Assembly (NCBI GenBank): GCA_036583965.1
Contig: JAZBQD010000015.1
Coordinates: 65,440,330-65,504,329 of the forward strand
Source: Prunella strophiata
Lineage: Eukaryota > Chordata > Aves > Passeriformes > Prunellidae
Direction of reading: 5' to 3'
Length of the DNA stretch: 64,000 bases
Positions within the stretch are counted from its first letter, which is position 1. The number at the start of each line of letters is the position of its first letter. The notes below the pieces were generated by a model that did no database searches, was not told the origin of the DNA, and saw only the letters and a list, made by a program, of their open reading frames with translations. The position numbers and the translations under genes were made by a program. Below are positions 1 to 12,127 of the stretch, in pieces.

Positions 1-3000
1 TACAAAGCATCAGTACTTGTGTCCTGTGAACAAACTCACCAAAAAGTTATAACAGCAACAGTTGATGGTTACATGTTTATGAAAGGAAAATATAGCAGGG
101 CCATGAAGTTTTCAAATTAAGCAGACCACCTTTTATTGGAAGGTCAAAGACCCTTCAAACTTCCTGAGAGATACTGGGCATCCCTATGTGCCACCAAAGA
201 AGATCCTGCCCTTTTCCATGGTATTTAGCAGGCAGCAGTATTTTCAAAACTGCTTCATGCCCAGCAAAACAGAAGGTTGGCTTTGAAGTGGCTCTTACTG
301 TTGCTGCTGGCAGAGTAACTGCAGCAGTACACTGCTCAGTGTGCAGAACAGCTCATAGTGTGTCTATGTGTAATGAACACCACCAAAGGTAACTAAGGGC
401 TGTGCACCACTCTGGGTATGCTGAACTTCCACAGAGTGCATCCTGTTTTAACAGGCTCTAATTACAGTGAATTCCCTTTACATTCTTCACTGCCCTTGAT
501 TAGGTCAAGGAAGTTTGTGTTGATAATAATAAACATTCAGAAGGGGTAGCAAGGGTATGGTAACTGACTAACTATTGCAGCACTTGCCAGAATATGAAAA
601 ACCTGTGTTAAGTTTTGGGTTTGTTTTTTCTAGGGCTCTATCCATCCTTTTGAACTCTCCATAAGGATCACTGGCATAGCTCCAATTAGTTCTCTTGATC
701 TCCTTGTTAATTTTCTTGCCATTTTGAAATAAGTCTGCCTCTACAGCACTGACCACCACAGCATGAAAAGTCCTTCTCAGTGGCTGATCTTAGATGTCAG
801 TGTCCAAATAATCTCACTGCATTAAGTTTTGTCAATTTATTGTAAAAAATATAGACCCCTTGAGAACAGCACAGTCCTTGAATTTCTTAGCTTTTTTTTT
901 TAAGAGTCCATGGGGTTTTTTTTATCTTTGTAAATTACCATTTTGTAGTAGTTTTCTAGCTTTTTACTAGCTTCTGGTTCTATTCAAGACATAAGTGAAC
1001 CTTAATGAATTTTTGTTCTGCTGCACCTGACTTCAATATTATTTCAGAAAACAAGATGAGGGTGATTGTATTTTGTTGGGAAGCTTTCACAGGTTACAAG
1101 GGTGGGGTTAGCAATGAGGATGAACTCATGTGAAAGTGAATTTCCTGCAACAATCCTTTCTTCACTTTATTTGCATTTACCTGGTTTGAAAGTGTGTTCC
1201 TCATTTTGAAACTCAAGCAAATGGGTGAGGGGGAGAGAATATACTCTATCATATAATACAACATAACATTCAAAGGAGAGCTGCTCTGTCTGGCAAATAG
1301 AAGTCTATTTGCTCCATCTAATAATACTTTTAACTTTACAAAGAATATGATTTTATAAAAAATTTCATTCTTACAATGTTTGCTCTATTTAGCAGCAGAG
1401 GCACAATGCAGAGGTTGCTCTTTACAAAGATAGCAGGTAATGCCCACCTGGATAAGGTGTGTATATGGCTGACTCTGTGCAAGTGTCTGATTTCTCAAGG
1501 GAAAGTACAGAGCTTTCCCTGCAGAACCAGAGCTTACTCTGCTCTTGCCAGTATCTCATCAAAGATATTGAAATAGCAGTATGAACTGAGGTTTATTGTC
1601 ACCTGCCCTGTGACAGGTGGCCAGCCTAGAAATGTGACCCCACCAGTCAGGTTGCAATCTTCTCATGTGCCCTGTGGTGAAAAGTAGAGCTGCAATTACT
1701 TAGGTGCTGCCTTTCACATCAACTGGCTCCATTTGACCTACTAAACACCACACCACATTTGCAAGTCTTCTGTTCATCCCTGCTTTGCATAGCAGGATAG
1801 TGGTAGGTTTGCTGATGCTGAGGCTCAGTAATCACAAATTCAGACTTGGTTCTGTCTGTGTGTGTGCAGCACTGAGCATATTGCTGTGTTGTAGCTGTTT
1901 TGCAACTACACATTCACACCTGAAGTGTGATTTATTTGTTGGATACTTTTAAATTCTATACTTTGTAATTTATTGCAATTATGAGCACTCCCATGAAATA
2001 CATCAAAGCTATGTCAAGAAATATTTTGTGATACCAAGGAGATACAGAAACCATTTTTTTATTGAGCATATAAATAAGCAGTGTGTTTGTGTGTGTGCTT
2101 TCAAACCTTTGTTTAGCTGGGTGTGTGATATTGATGGGGTTGTGTCAATCCCTTGTGTAAATCAGAAAATAAAAATCTGTTATTCTCACCATATAACCAG
2201 GCTGACTTGATAGCACAGACTGTTGTTGTTAATGAATAAATTAAGTGATAAGTGTGTGAAATTCATGACTGATGGCAGTAGAGTATAGGGTATGTGGATT
2301 ATTTAGTCATGATTTTGAAGTGTACTTTGATTTGTAACCTGATTGGATAATGAAGTAGGTAACACAGGAAAAAAAAAAAAAAACAACAAAAATAAACAAG
2401 CAAAAAAAAAAAACTACTCAAAAAATATTTCCTTCTTCATCCACAGGAAAAGGCAGGTGAGGCATAAACAGTGGCATCCTGAGCATCAAAAGCTAAAGAA
2501 ATGAAGACAGCTGGTTGGTGGCCTGACATCAGCTGGAGGTGAGCAACAAAGGGGAATGCTGGAATGATTGGCCTGACTGAGAAATGCACAGTAAAAGTGT
2601 CAGTGCTTATAAAGACCTTCACTTCCCACTGTCAAATGCGACTTTTGGTGAATTTTAAAATGGATGGTGCTGCTGAAATTATGAGTTTTGTGACTTTATC
2701 AATTTCTGAAATTGCCCCACTGCTTTTGTGATGTAGAAGTCTCTCAATAATTAAGGTAGTAGTCAGCTTCTCTTTGTGAACTATTTTTCCTCTTTCCTCC
2801 CGTGATATATTGTGCTCAGAAATGGTTCTGCCAGCTTCAGCTGTAAATCTCAAGTCCATGACAATGGAAGTGATTTTGTGAAACAAATGGCAGTGTGAAA
2901 GATATGATGTTGACCATAAAAATGCCCACATTGTGGTTAGAGTTCAGATGTCACAAATCTTAGCGAATGTGGAAAGAGGGAGTGAACAAAGGCATATGAA

Positions 3001-5408
3001 ACCATTGTGGGTTTTTTTTCTGGTCTTATTGGAATGTGTAAAAATAGGAATAGGTCTGTGGCAAATGTGAGAAGCTGTTGTATCTTTCAGATAAAAAAGT
3101 TTGTCAATACTAAAAGACCTGAACACTTGAAATTTTGTTGTTCTTCTCTGATAGCTGGGTTTAGTTGTATCTTTGGCTGGGTAGAGGATGGAATCCTGAG
3201 GTGCTTCATGAAGAAGCTTCAGTCACAAGGGAGGCTGTTCTTCATAAACAATAAGAGGGTTGTTATGGTCATAAAGCTAGCAATGGCTAGTGATTTTTCT
3301 AGTGTGTTTGTCCTCTCTGTCGTCCTCATTTATCCATTAAATTCTAATAGAAGTGTTTTTCTTCAGTCTCTTTGCTGTTATATGGGATGTCATTCCTTGA
3401 ACTTTCCCAGAAAGGAACCATAGCTCTATTCCTATTTGGTAATGAGGAGTGGAGGGAAATATGTCCTGTTTGTCTCTGGAACAGAGCTTGCTCTGACTGT
3501 GTTAAGGAGCTCTACCTTAGGCAGAAGGAAAGAAATAGGAAGAGGTTCCAGCACTCTGTAGGACATCACAGTAAAGTCCCTTGTGCCATTGACTGTTTTG
3601 GGGAGCTGCAACACTTGAGAGGCTGCAAGGAGATTGGGCAGCAGCCAAGTGATAAGTGGGATCAAGCTAATATACAAGGGGCTCTTGAAAATTGAAATTT
3701 TACTTCCCTGGAAGAGCCAAGGCTTGCAGATGGAGAATGCCCATATCCAGCTTCAGAGGTTAGATAATGTCTTCAGACTCTAAATTTGCAGGAAATGGTG
3801 TACTCTTCAGTGGCAGGAGCACAGACCTTTCTAAAATATTGGCTTTCTCCCAGTCTGAACAATACTGAAGCACAGGGGAGACTTGCTGTGTGCCTCAGCA
3901 CCTCTGAGAAGTGTACTGAATTTGTGGCTGTGGACAAAGGAATTTAGAGAGGTTGACTTGTCTGCTTCAGTTGAAATATTGTTTTTCGTTGTCCTATTTC
4001 CTGTTGTCTTCTTCCTTATGAGCTTCCTTATGAAGTTCTGCATTGTTTACATTCATCTGTTGGATTCTCTGCATGTAAGTAGATAAATATTTCTGGTAAG
4101 TCCTACCCTGTCTGCATGTCTAGGTTGCCAGTGTTCTAGACAGGGGAAGTTTGAGACCATGCTTGTCAGTTGAAACATCTAGAAAATACATTTTTGTCAT
4201 GAATATATATATATATAATGTTCTGATCATGTTTCTTTGCAGTTTTTGCTGGAAGACAGCTTAAGGTAAATGGTAAAAATAAGAAGTTGTGCAGAATCCT
4301 ATTAGAGCATTTCTATATTTTCCAGAATTTGTGTATTGTAAAGGCTTTCTGTAATATCAGCTTTCCTTTTGAGTAGTGTATATGACCTTCTTTTAAAATA
4401 GTAATTAAAAAGTTGGTTTTCATTATAATAGTGATATTTGGGTTCACTGTGACTGTTACTTATGGCTCCATTTTAGTCTGGAGATAGATGAGTATGGATG
4501 AGTTTTTGCTGGATCATTGAAGTTGTCTAGGCATTCAGAGATTATAATAAGATCAGTTTTCTCATAACTATAGCCAAAGGGAAATCAATGAGTGACCATG
4601 GCACATTTTCCTTGGGTATAAAAAATCAATGAAATATGCAAATAAGTATTTCACTAACATGATCTGAAACCATGTGGGCAGGAATGTGGGCCTAGAGGAC
4701 GTGCTGAGAAAGTGAAGGGTGAATTTTGGGGCCATATATATTGACAGTCATCTGTGTTGCAGCAGATACAATACCAAGGACATCAGCAATATTATAATTA
4801 AAAAAGAATAAATCAATGAGCAGAGAAATTCAATTAGATCAAAGGTTAAATTTAAAGTATGACTGTAGTTCATCCAGGTTTTGAGCAGAAATAATGAGAC
4901 ATTACATTAAAAATGTAGTCATTAAACAATGTCTGTATAGGTACATGAAGTAGTGAGGGAGTCTGAAAGGAAAGGTTGTTAGAGGGATACTTTTAGTTCT
5001 TTTTTAATGCCAGTGATTCTGGTTTTGCCTGTGAAATAACAGGTAATGGTGGATTCTGTATCACTAATATAAAAATTGTTTTTATGGGAGGAAGGAAGGA
5101 AGGACACACATAAAACAAAACCATGGTAGTACATTGTTAGCATAAAGAAGCCTAGAAAATTTTAGGACTCTAGAGGAGACTTAAAGCATGACTGGAAGGA
5201 ACTTTTACCTAAGTCTTTCTGTGTGTTTTGGGCCTGGGGAATTGTGTGCACTCCTGAGAAAACATTGGTGAATATAATCAAATTCAAGTGAGCCTCTCAA
5301 ATTCATGTACATTAAAAACTGTGTAAAAGGTCTGAATTAACAGCAAGCTCCTCCTGCTAAGTTCCTATCACTGTTCCTCTTGGCTCTGAACATGCCTGTT
5401 TCCATATC
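1..5408. other. Unique AT-rich non-coding DNA
   Basis: I see no recognisable gene or transposon here. The stretch is AT-rich and almost free of CG dinucleotides. It holds short simple tracts: a GT-rich patch near 2081-2098, two A runs at 2369-2383 and 2402-2413, an AT run at 4203-4217 and a GGAA run near 5092-5103. The open frames are scattered and unrelated. The longest (3007-3423, plus, 138 codons) has no motif I recognise and no splice-like borders I would trust. A minus-strand frame at 2437-2931 with one stop is described among the findings. Confidence 0.6.
2369..2413. repeat. A-rich low-complexity tract
   Basis: Two A homopolymers (15 and 12 bases) are joined by a CAACAAAAATAAACAAGC-type linker. 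On the minus strand this is a T-rich tract. It is a simple low-complexity patch. It is not clearly the tail of any retroposed sequence, because no element is recognisable upstream on the plus strand. Confidence 0.8.
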
Positions 5409-5635
5409 ACAGAATCACAGACTAAGCTGGGTTGGAAGGATCATTGAGTCCAACTCAGCCCTGCACAGTACCATTCCCAAGAGTCACACCATGTGCCCAA
5501 GAGAGTTGTTTTAACACTTCTTGAACTCTGTAAGGATTTGTGCTGTGACCACTTCCTGGGGAGCCTGTTCCAGTGCCCAACAACCTCTCTGGCTGAACAA
5601 CCTTTTTCTAGTATCCAGCCTAAACCTCCCATGAC
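5409..5635 (-). mobile_element. CR1 non-LTR retrotransposon fragment, 3' end
   Basis: The plus strand opens with two overlapping copies of the CR1 terminal octamer in reverse (ATCACAGAATCACAG), followed by the GGTTGGAAGGATCATTGAGTCCAAC block that marks the CR1 3' untranslated end read backwards. Reading minus, residues of the end of CR1 ORF2 are visible (GHWNRLPRKWSQHKSLQ). This is a 5'-truncated copy, as is usual for CR1, and the frame is broken so it cannot move. The upstream limit is vague and could reach about 5665. CR1 is the main LINE of bird genomes. Confidence 0.93.
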
Positions 5636-6986
5636 ATGACATGTTCTTTTCCCAGGTCTACACAGGTATTTTTCTTGATGGAGGCAGATTTTTGCTCTGT
5701 CATAAGCATTGTGACTGCATGCTTAATTAGCAAAGCCATATTACATAAGGATGTGTACATGCTGATACTTTTATTCCTTTTTCTACTGCTCTTTATCAAA
5801 AATTTTCTAGACAGTTATGAAGATTCCCACCAGTCACAAAGAGCTATGCCTAAATTGCTCCAAATTCTTTTTTGCTAGGTATATAGCATTACCAGTCTCA
5901 ATGTTATGAAGTTAAATATAGTTGTTCAGTGAGCAGTAGTCTATTGAATTTGAGGTTCTGTGGGTGTGTTTTTCTTCTGTGAGGTGATTTCCTATCACTT
6001 GAGGAAGACAGATCACACTTCTGTCTCCTATTGCAAGGCAAATCAGATTGTGCTCTTGTTTAGAAATTGAGATTTTTTTGACTGTGGTTTATTCATATAT
6101 GGATTTTGGATTATTATTATTATTTTATGTAGTTCTGTATTTCTAAAAATATCTTCATTTAGTACAGCTATATTTTCACTCTTGTCAGTGCCTGCACAGT
6201 GGTTAGGAAGCACTGGAGTTATTTTCTTATCCAGGAAAGAAGGGACAAGTCCTGGTAGAGTCTCTTCTTGTTTAGGCAGTGCAGTAGACTCTTATCCCTT
6301 GCAGTGGTGAGCCTAGGTCAGGCACAGGCTTACCCTGACACCAGCCCAGGGAAATCTCTTAACTGCAGTGACTTCACGTTGGAAGTTGTGAGAAGCACGT
6401 GTCTTCCAGACTTTCTAGAACAGTAAAGCCCCTCCTGAAATGTTTTATGGGTTGTTCATGCAAACCTGCTTTCTGCAGCACTAGTTCATCTTTTCTACAT
6501 CTAAGGTGGCGCATGCTCCTACACACAGTGATGTGGAGGTCAGTTTCTGAAGCAGCACAGCATTGCTGACAGTGGAAATCAGATTTTCTGGGCATGTACT
6601 TCTTGTACCTATGGATCATCATAATGTTTTTTTCACAGACAGGCCTTCACTCATCAGACAGCTCTTGCAAAGCAAGCAGAATCACTGTCATCTATCATAG
6701 GGAAAATCTGCTCAAAAATATTATTTTTATAAAGAGTTTTGAAAATATGACTGGATTTAAAGTGAGCAGTACAAAAACCTTGAACACTTGAAAGTCATTT
6801 GAAGGCTGAACTTTTAAGGAAATCTAGGATAAAATTTTTATTTCTAATCTCTATCTGTGACTCCTGTTCATCATAGAGTCTAACTACCAGAGAGTGGACT
6901 TGAAACTCTGCTTTGGTGAGGCAAAAGTGAGTACAGTAGGAAAGCATCAAAACAGGAAGCCAAAAGCTTGGAGCAGCTGTTTTTAG

Positions 6987-7055
6987 GAAAAGCTTTACAC
7001 AAGAGGCAAGGCTGGCAGCTAGCAAAACTAATCTTAGGGAGGAGATTTTTTTGAG
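6987..7055 (+). other. Weak candidate exon (69 bp)
   Basis: A T-rich acceptor (AGCTGTTTTTAG) comes just before 6987, and a near-consensus donor (GAG|GTAAGT) follows 7055. One frame is open throughout: after one leading base it reads KSFTQEARLAASKTNLREEI and then FL. The length is 69 bp, so skipping or including it would keep the frame. I do not recognise the peptide. Acceptor-open-donor combinations of this size arise often by chance in introns, and no compatible neighbouring exon was found, so this is only a candidate. Confidence 0.12.
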
Positions 7056-7510
7056 GTAAGTCCTTTGGAATATAATGAAGGTGAGTCAGTGCAAAGACAG
7101 CTACAAGAGAATAATGCAGGAGGAATTGTGGAATGTTTTTTCACAGCTGCAGTGTTAGACTGTTGATAGGACAACTCAAATTTTGTATAAAAGATGACTA
7201 TTCCCTGCAGCATTAAACAGAAGTATAGTGTCCCTAATTGTGAGTAGGGACAGTAGAGTGTAAAGAGAAATGCTCTGACCTGTTGAAATAGACAAAAATA
7301 GATCCTTAGGGTTAAGATCTGATGTAAGTTGAAGTGGTGACTTAATTTTTTCTCTTTCATTCTGACATCCAGTTGAAAAGATGTTTATGCAGGGGTTTGT
7401 GTTGCAGTTTCAGATTGCTTTCTCATGTAAGATATTTACAGTAGTGAATTCACTGTTTCCATCCTTAATTGATTTTTCAGTGATTTGATGCTTTTAATTA
7501 AAACCAGTAT

Positions 7511-7534
7511 TGTCTGAACAATCTTGTTCAGACA
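7511..7534. repeat. Perfect inverted repeat, 10-bp stem, 4-base loop
   Basis: TGTCTGAACA (7511-7520) is followed by ATCT and then by its exact reverse complement (7525-7534). The structure would form a hairpin in RNA or a small cruciform in DNA. It is followed four bases later by a second perfect hairpin (7539-7560). Confidence 0.9.
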
Positions 7535-7538
7535 GGTG

Positions 7539-7573
7539 ATGTGTAGCTGTAGCTACACATAGTGTGTAGCTGT
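7539..7573. repeat. Second perfect inverted repeat plus a direct repeat of its arm
   Basis: ATGTGTAGCT (7539-7548), a GT loop, and the exact reverse complement AGCTACACAT (7551-7560) make a 10-bp stem. The 11 bases of 7540-7550 then recur exactly at 7563-7573. Together with 7511-7534 this gives a compact cluster of perfect repeats in an otherwise unstructured region. Confidence 0.9.
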
Positions 7574-8414
7574 GGAAACACTTGGAGAATTGATGTATTT
7601 TTGTTTTCCTTTTTTAGCATATATTTTGGTGTGGCTATCTTGCCTTCAAATTGCTATACATTTCAAATTTTAATTTGATTATTCTATTTGGCAAACTCTA
7701 TTCATAAGGAGGAGTTTTACCTCAAAAACTGTGTTTCTATTCAGCAAATAACATTGTCTCTGAAAAACCTAGCAAAATATCTTTTCATCAAGACAGGCTT
7801 GAGAAAGTCAAAGAAAAAAAACACTAAATTTTTCATTTCTGTAAGGGTAAATGAGGCAGAGACAGAGGTTACCACACTGTAGGTTTTTTTTTTTAGACTG
7901 CAGAAAGAGCACAGCTGGAATGGGTTGTTTTATATAGTTCTCTTACATGGTGCAAAGTGGAGAATGATGATTTTATGTTTTTATTCATTCTTCCCTCATA
8001 CAGGGCTGTCTTTGTCCATTAAAAAATAAAAAAAGTCTGTATGTGGGTAAATGGGTTCATGCAGAAGTGACTGTGTGTTGATAACTGTCTAAACCTCAAA
8101 TTATCTTGGTGGTGGGAGTGTGCAATGGTTAAAAGGGAAGCAATGAAATGCTTTCCTTGCATGGAGGATTTTCATACAAGTAAAGAAACTTGTACATACT
8201 GTAAACAACGAGGACTCTAAGTGTTCATCACTTCATGACAATTATGCCAAGATTTGCTCTGGTTTTAACTCTAGGGGGCTCCTAATATCTGAGTTACAGG
8301 TCTCGTTTTGGGGATTCAGCTGTTATTTTGGAATGCCTGTTGGGAACTACCAAAGGACCCATATTCAATATTTATCTGAACATGAGGTTTAGTTTCATTT
8401 AAAAATAAGCATCA

Positions 8415-8872
8415 TAATCATAGAATTGTAGCATACCGTGCTAGTAGGGAACTCAAGCAGCATTGGAGACAAACTTTATTGGCAAAAGCATAGTCTAGAA
8501 AAGCTGTCCTTTCACTGTGTCCATCTTAATCTTAAAAGTGTCTAGTGCTGGGGAGTTCACCACTTCCCTGGGGAGATTATTCCAGTGGAAATTGTTCTTG
8601 TTATGAATAATTTTCCTTTCGCATCCAATTGGAATCTTGTAAGTAACTTGTATCTATTACCTCTCATTTTTCCCCATATAATGCTTTGTAAAAAGGGAGC
8701 CTTCATCTTCTTTGCTGACACTTATAAGGAGGTGTCCCATCAACCTCCTTTTCTGAAGTCTGAACAAGCCTAATTCCCTAAGACTTTCCTCATGTGTCAG
8801 TCTTCCCACCCCTCTGATCAGCTCTGTGGCCCTCCTCAGGATTCTTTTCAGCCCGTCCACATCTTCTTTGAT
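8415..8872 (-). mobile_element. Older CR1 retrotransposon fragment, 3' part
   Basis: On the plus strand the block starts with AATCATAGAATTGTAG, the CR1 tail octamers in reverse. It then carries the expected CR1 landmarks in order: TTCACCACTTCCCTGGGGAG, a stretch around CCTCCTTTTCTGAAGTCTGAACAAG, then CTCTGATCAGCTCTGTGGCC and CTCCTCAGGATTC. On the minus strand a piece of ORF2 is readable near 8657-8860 (LRELGLFRLQKRRL). It is more diverged than the copies at 46 kb and 62 kb, so it is probably an older insertion. It is truncated and inactive. Confidence 0.9.
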
Positions 8873-10746
8873 AATTGAATACTTAGGGATAACTAGAACA
8901 GACTTTGCTTGAGAAGGGGAGGTTTAAACCAAATCAACAGAATGTGGCCATATCAGGAAGTTCCAGAACTGAGTGTGGTCCTTGTGCTACTGCTGGTGTG
9001 ATGTGTCCATGGAGCAGAGGACTGCTTGCAGGACAGTGGATGACCTCCATGAGGAAAGTGAGATGGGAGGAAGCTCATAACTGAAAACTTATGCAAAATT
9101 CATAACTAGTTTTGCATGAAGAGGATGGGGCATTTGCAGATTGTCAGCAACATCTGTCCAGAGGTGAATTTGAAATGGTGTAATGGGTAACACTGGGTAG
9201 AAAAGCAGGATGGGAGAGGAAATTGAGGATACTCTTTCTCACGTATCTCATTTTAAAAGCCAATAGCATGTCTTACATTGCAATTAGAATAAAGCTATAG
9301 TGTTACAGCAGTTAAGTTTTCTCAATATGATGTGTCTCAAAAGATTATTTGGTATAGTCCTCATTTCTGGAGCTCTTGGGATTGTACTTCCACAAAATGT
9401 TGTTTTGGATGGCAGACTGGCATAAATATTTCTTTCCCTTAAGGCAAATAATCTTACCCCTCTGTCTTAAATACTTTATGTTTAGGGTATGGCCATGTTG
9501 TGAGCCTGCTCTGGAAACTGATCACTCTCAAAGGTAATCTGTCAAAAGTACAGAGATGTTTTAAAGCCAGATCAGCTCTCAACAAAACTACACAAATGTC
9601 ATCCAAACACAGCTATCTTATCTAGAGAGGTAGATTGGAGGAGTGATTCTGACAATACCTGAAGACAGGATTTTTTTGAGAAGCTTTGTAATGGAATATT
9701 GCAATTCTTATTATGGGCAAAGAAAGCATTATTTTGCAGATGGGAACTGAAATAACATGAGGGTAAGGACTCCTATACCAGATTTTTTTTTTTTTTTTTA
9801 ATAGAACTGTGTTAACACAATTTTGTGTCAACAGACTTAAAGTCAGCCTTCATTCTGGTGTGGATATAAGCTGTACTACAGCCATAAGTTCCAGTATAAT
9901 TGTATCCATATTTACATGCTCATTGAGGTAACTGGGAAGCCTCCCCAGCAACTCACACCCTTAGCAGCACTGTTTCAAAAATGTCACCCTCACTGGAAGG
10001 GCCAAAGCAATAGGCTGAAGATAGGGAGGAGGAAGAAAGCACTGACTCCCACTCATTAGATCAACAAGCAAACATTAACCATTGAACTATTTTCCTTAGC
10101 TGTCAGGCAAGTAATTTCCAAAACTGGTAACAAACAGATTTTTAAAAGCAAACCCATTGATCACTAGCCCAAGTCCATTTAAAGGCTGGCAAAGTTAGGG
10201 TACAGGCCAAATATGAAGTGCAGTGGCAGATTTCAAGTAACTCCTTATGCAGGAGAGACTTCTTTGGTTTTTATGCTTTTGAAAAACTCTCCTTCAGAAC
10301 TCCGATGTTTAAGATAAACAAGCAGATAAGTTGTATATAATTTCTGTCATCAACATAAATACAGCTAACTTCCCTATGATCATAACTTTTTGATTCAAGA
10401 TATCTAATATAGGTAAGTTACAGCTGTTAAAATTATGAAGCAACACAAGGTTAAGGTGTAGGATTATGGTTAAATTAGGACCAAGTGAAAAATATCCCCC
10501 TTGACAAGGAGCTGCAAGAAACTGCCAGTTTCAAAGAAACATCTGTTTATTATTAAAGCATATAAAATATAAACAGGAAAGAAGTTTTCTGATTGAGTGG
10601 CTATATAAACAGAACTAAATTAGTGTGGGCACTCCCTGTGTGAGAGACTCAGTCTGTTAATGGTAAGTGATATCATTGGATCAACAAGACACTTTCCAGA
10701 AAACCTGGGGATTGAGGGGTATTTTAGCACCTTTGCTCCACAGCAG

Positions 10747-10784
10747 GCCTGAGGGCAGATTGTGTGATGCCTGAGGGCAGGTTG
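10747..10784. repeat. Short tandem duplication (16 bp, period 22)
   Basis: The unit GCCTGAGGGCAGATTG at 10747-10762 recurs at 10769-10784 with a single A-to-G difference. It is a local duplication with no gene attached. Confidence 0.75.
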
Positions 10785-12073
10785 CCAAAATGCAGGGTGC
10801 CTGTCCTTGGGTATCCTGCTGGAGGGCTCTGCTGGTCAGCTCTCACAGTGTGCTTGATCTCTCCACAGCCTCACAATCCCCAGGAGTCCTTACCTGCTCA
10901 GATACAGGTCATGCTCTCCTCTGGAAAAGTGCTGTGTTGAGATCTCTTGACCAGGGTAAAAATCACCTTTAAAAATGGCAGTGACCACCAGCTTCCTGTG
11001 AAATGGAGCATCTTTGAGATGAATGCTTCTTAGCATTTGGGCTACATGGAGGAGGAGGCAAAGTAAAGTGAGATGCTTGCCAAACTAACTGCTCTGGACC
11101 TTGCCTTTCAACTTCCCTGTCTTTTATGTAAAAGGCTGAGAACTCAGGATCTGAATCATGAGGAGCTGCAAAAATGAAGGTTATTTTTATGAAGAGCTCT
11201 TTAGTTCATGTTTTTAAGGCAAGTGTGTCTGCCATAGTTAACATATGGTTTAAAGGCTTCAACAATGCTTCTGCCTACTTTATTGATATTAAAATAGATC
11301 CAGTGCAGAAATGAGAGACATACAATTGAAACTTTAGTCTAGGAACTAATGTAAAATGAACAAGCAATAGAGGGAAAAATATTTTGAATAGTTTCAGACA
11401 GATGTCTCAACAATAAATACCTTCAGAGTAGGTCTCAGCAAAAACTTTAAAGACCTTTTCCTTTAATGGTGGATCTTGTGTACTGTGGTCTCAGCTGGCA
11501 GTGGCTGAATGAAAGTCAGTAAGGAAGAGGCCATAAGGAGAGTCAGGCCCTTCACTGTTAAGGGATCTGACAAGCTTGTAGGACAGCACAAGAGCAGCCA
11601 ATGTAATCAGTCACTGGCTGTTCCAGCCACTGAGCAGGAATGCTGCTGTGCACTGCACTGGCTGCAGTGGCAGAGAGGTCTGCTGAGCCTTCTGGCCAAA
11701 CAGAATAACATGAAATGAAAAGAAAAGCTACTGGGATCCACTTTGAAAGCAACTCATTCTATAATTCCTCTATCATAAGAGTATTAAAAACCTTTTGCTA
11801 TATCAAAGCACTACAACAGTTCCAAAATTGTTTGGATGCTGTTGACAGTCAATAATCTACATTTTTAAAGAATCTGTATTAATTTATTTTTTTTTAAGGC
11901 AGCATAGAAATTAGTGAGAGGCAGAACTTGGTGCTGAAAATGGACCTTATGGTAGATTGCTGTATGTACCCCTGTAACAAGAAATGTAAGATTTAAATAG
12001 TGCCAGAAGAAATAGTTTAGCTTGGTTTGATTTCATTTCTCTAAAAGTCCTGTATATTCTGTAGGGAGCTTAC

Positions 12074-12127
12074 CTTGAGTGCAGTGACCGTGGTATCTGT
12101 AACATCCCACAGGAGCTCAGCAGCAGT
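12074..12127 (-). other. Weak candidate exon (54 bp)
   Basis: Read on the minus strand, an acceptor (CATACATTTTCCAG) is followed by 54 bases and a good donor (CTCAAG|GTAAGC). The phase-0 frame is open over all 18 codons and reads TAAELLWDVTDTTVTALK, which has the balanced composition of a real amphipathic protein segment. I do not recognise the protein. A second frame is also open. The next donor-like site downstream on the minus strand (near 10891) gives exons that stop in the compatible frame, so no gene model can be built. It may be a chance pseudo-exon. Confidence 0.15.

Larger units (their letters stand above)
5640..8414. other. Unique AT-rich non-coding DNA
   Basis: No gene or transposon is recognisable. 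There is a short ATT repeat near 6110-6126. Two adjacent perfect inverted repeats at 7511-7560 are annotated separately. A splice-bounded open segment on the plus strand at 6987-7055 is listed as a weak exon candidate. Confidence 0.55.

Noticed and set aside
2420..2542. Strong acceptor (TTCCTTCTTCATCCACAG) and donor (CTGGAG|GTGAGC) pair on the plus strand
   Set aside because: All three frames between them contain stops, so it is not a coding exon. A non-coding exon cannot be argued without RNA data.
3007..3423. Longest plus-strand open frame, 138 codons
   Set aside because: No recognised motif, composition driven by T-rich DNA, no trustworthy splice borders, and a frame of this size is expected by chance in 64 kb read six ways.
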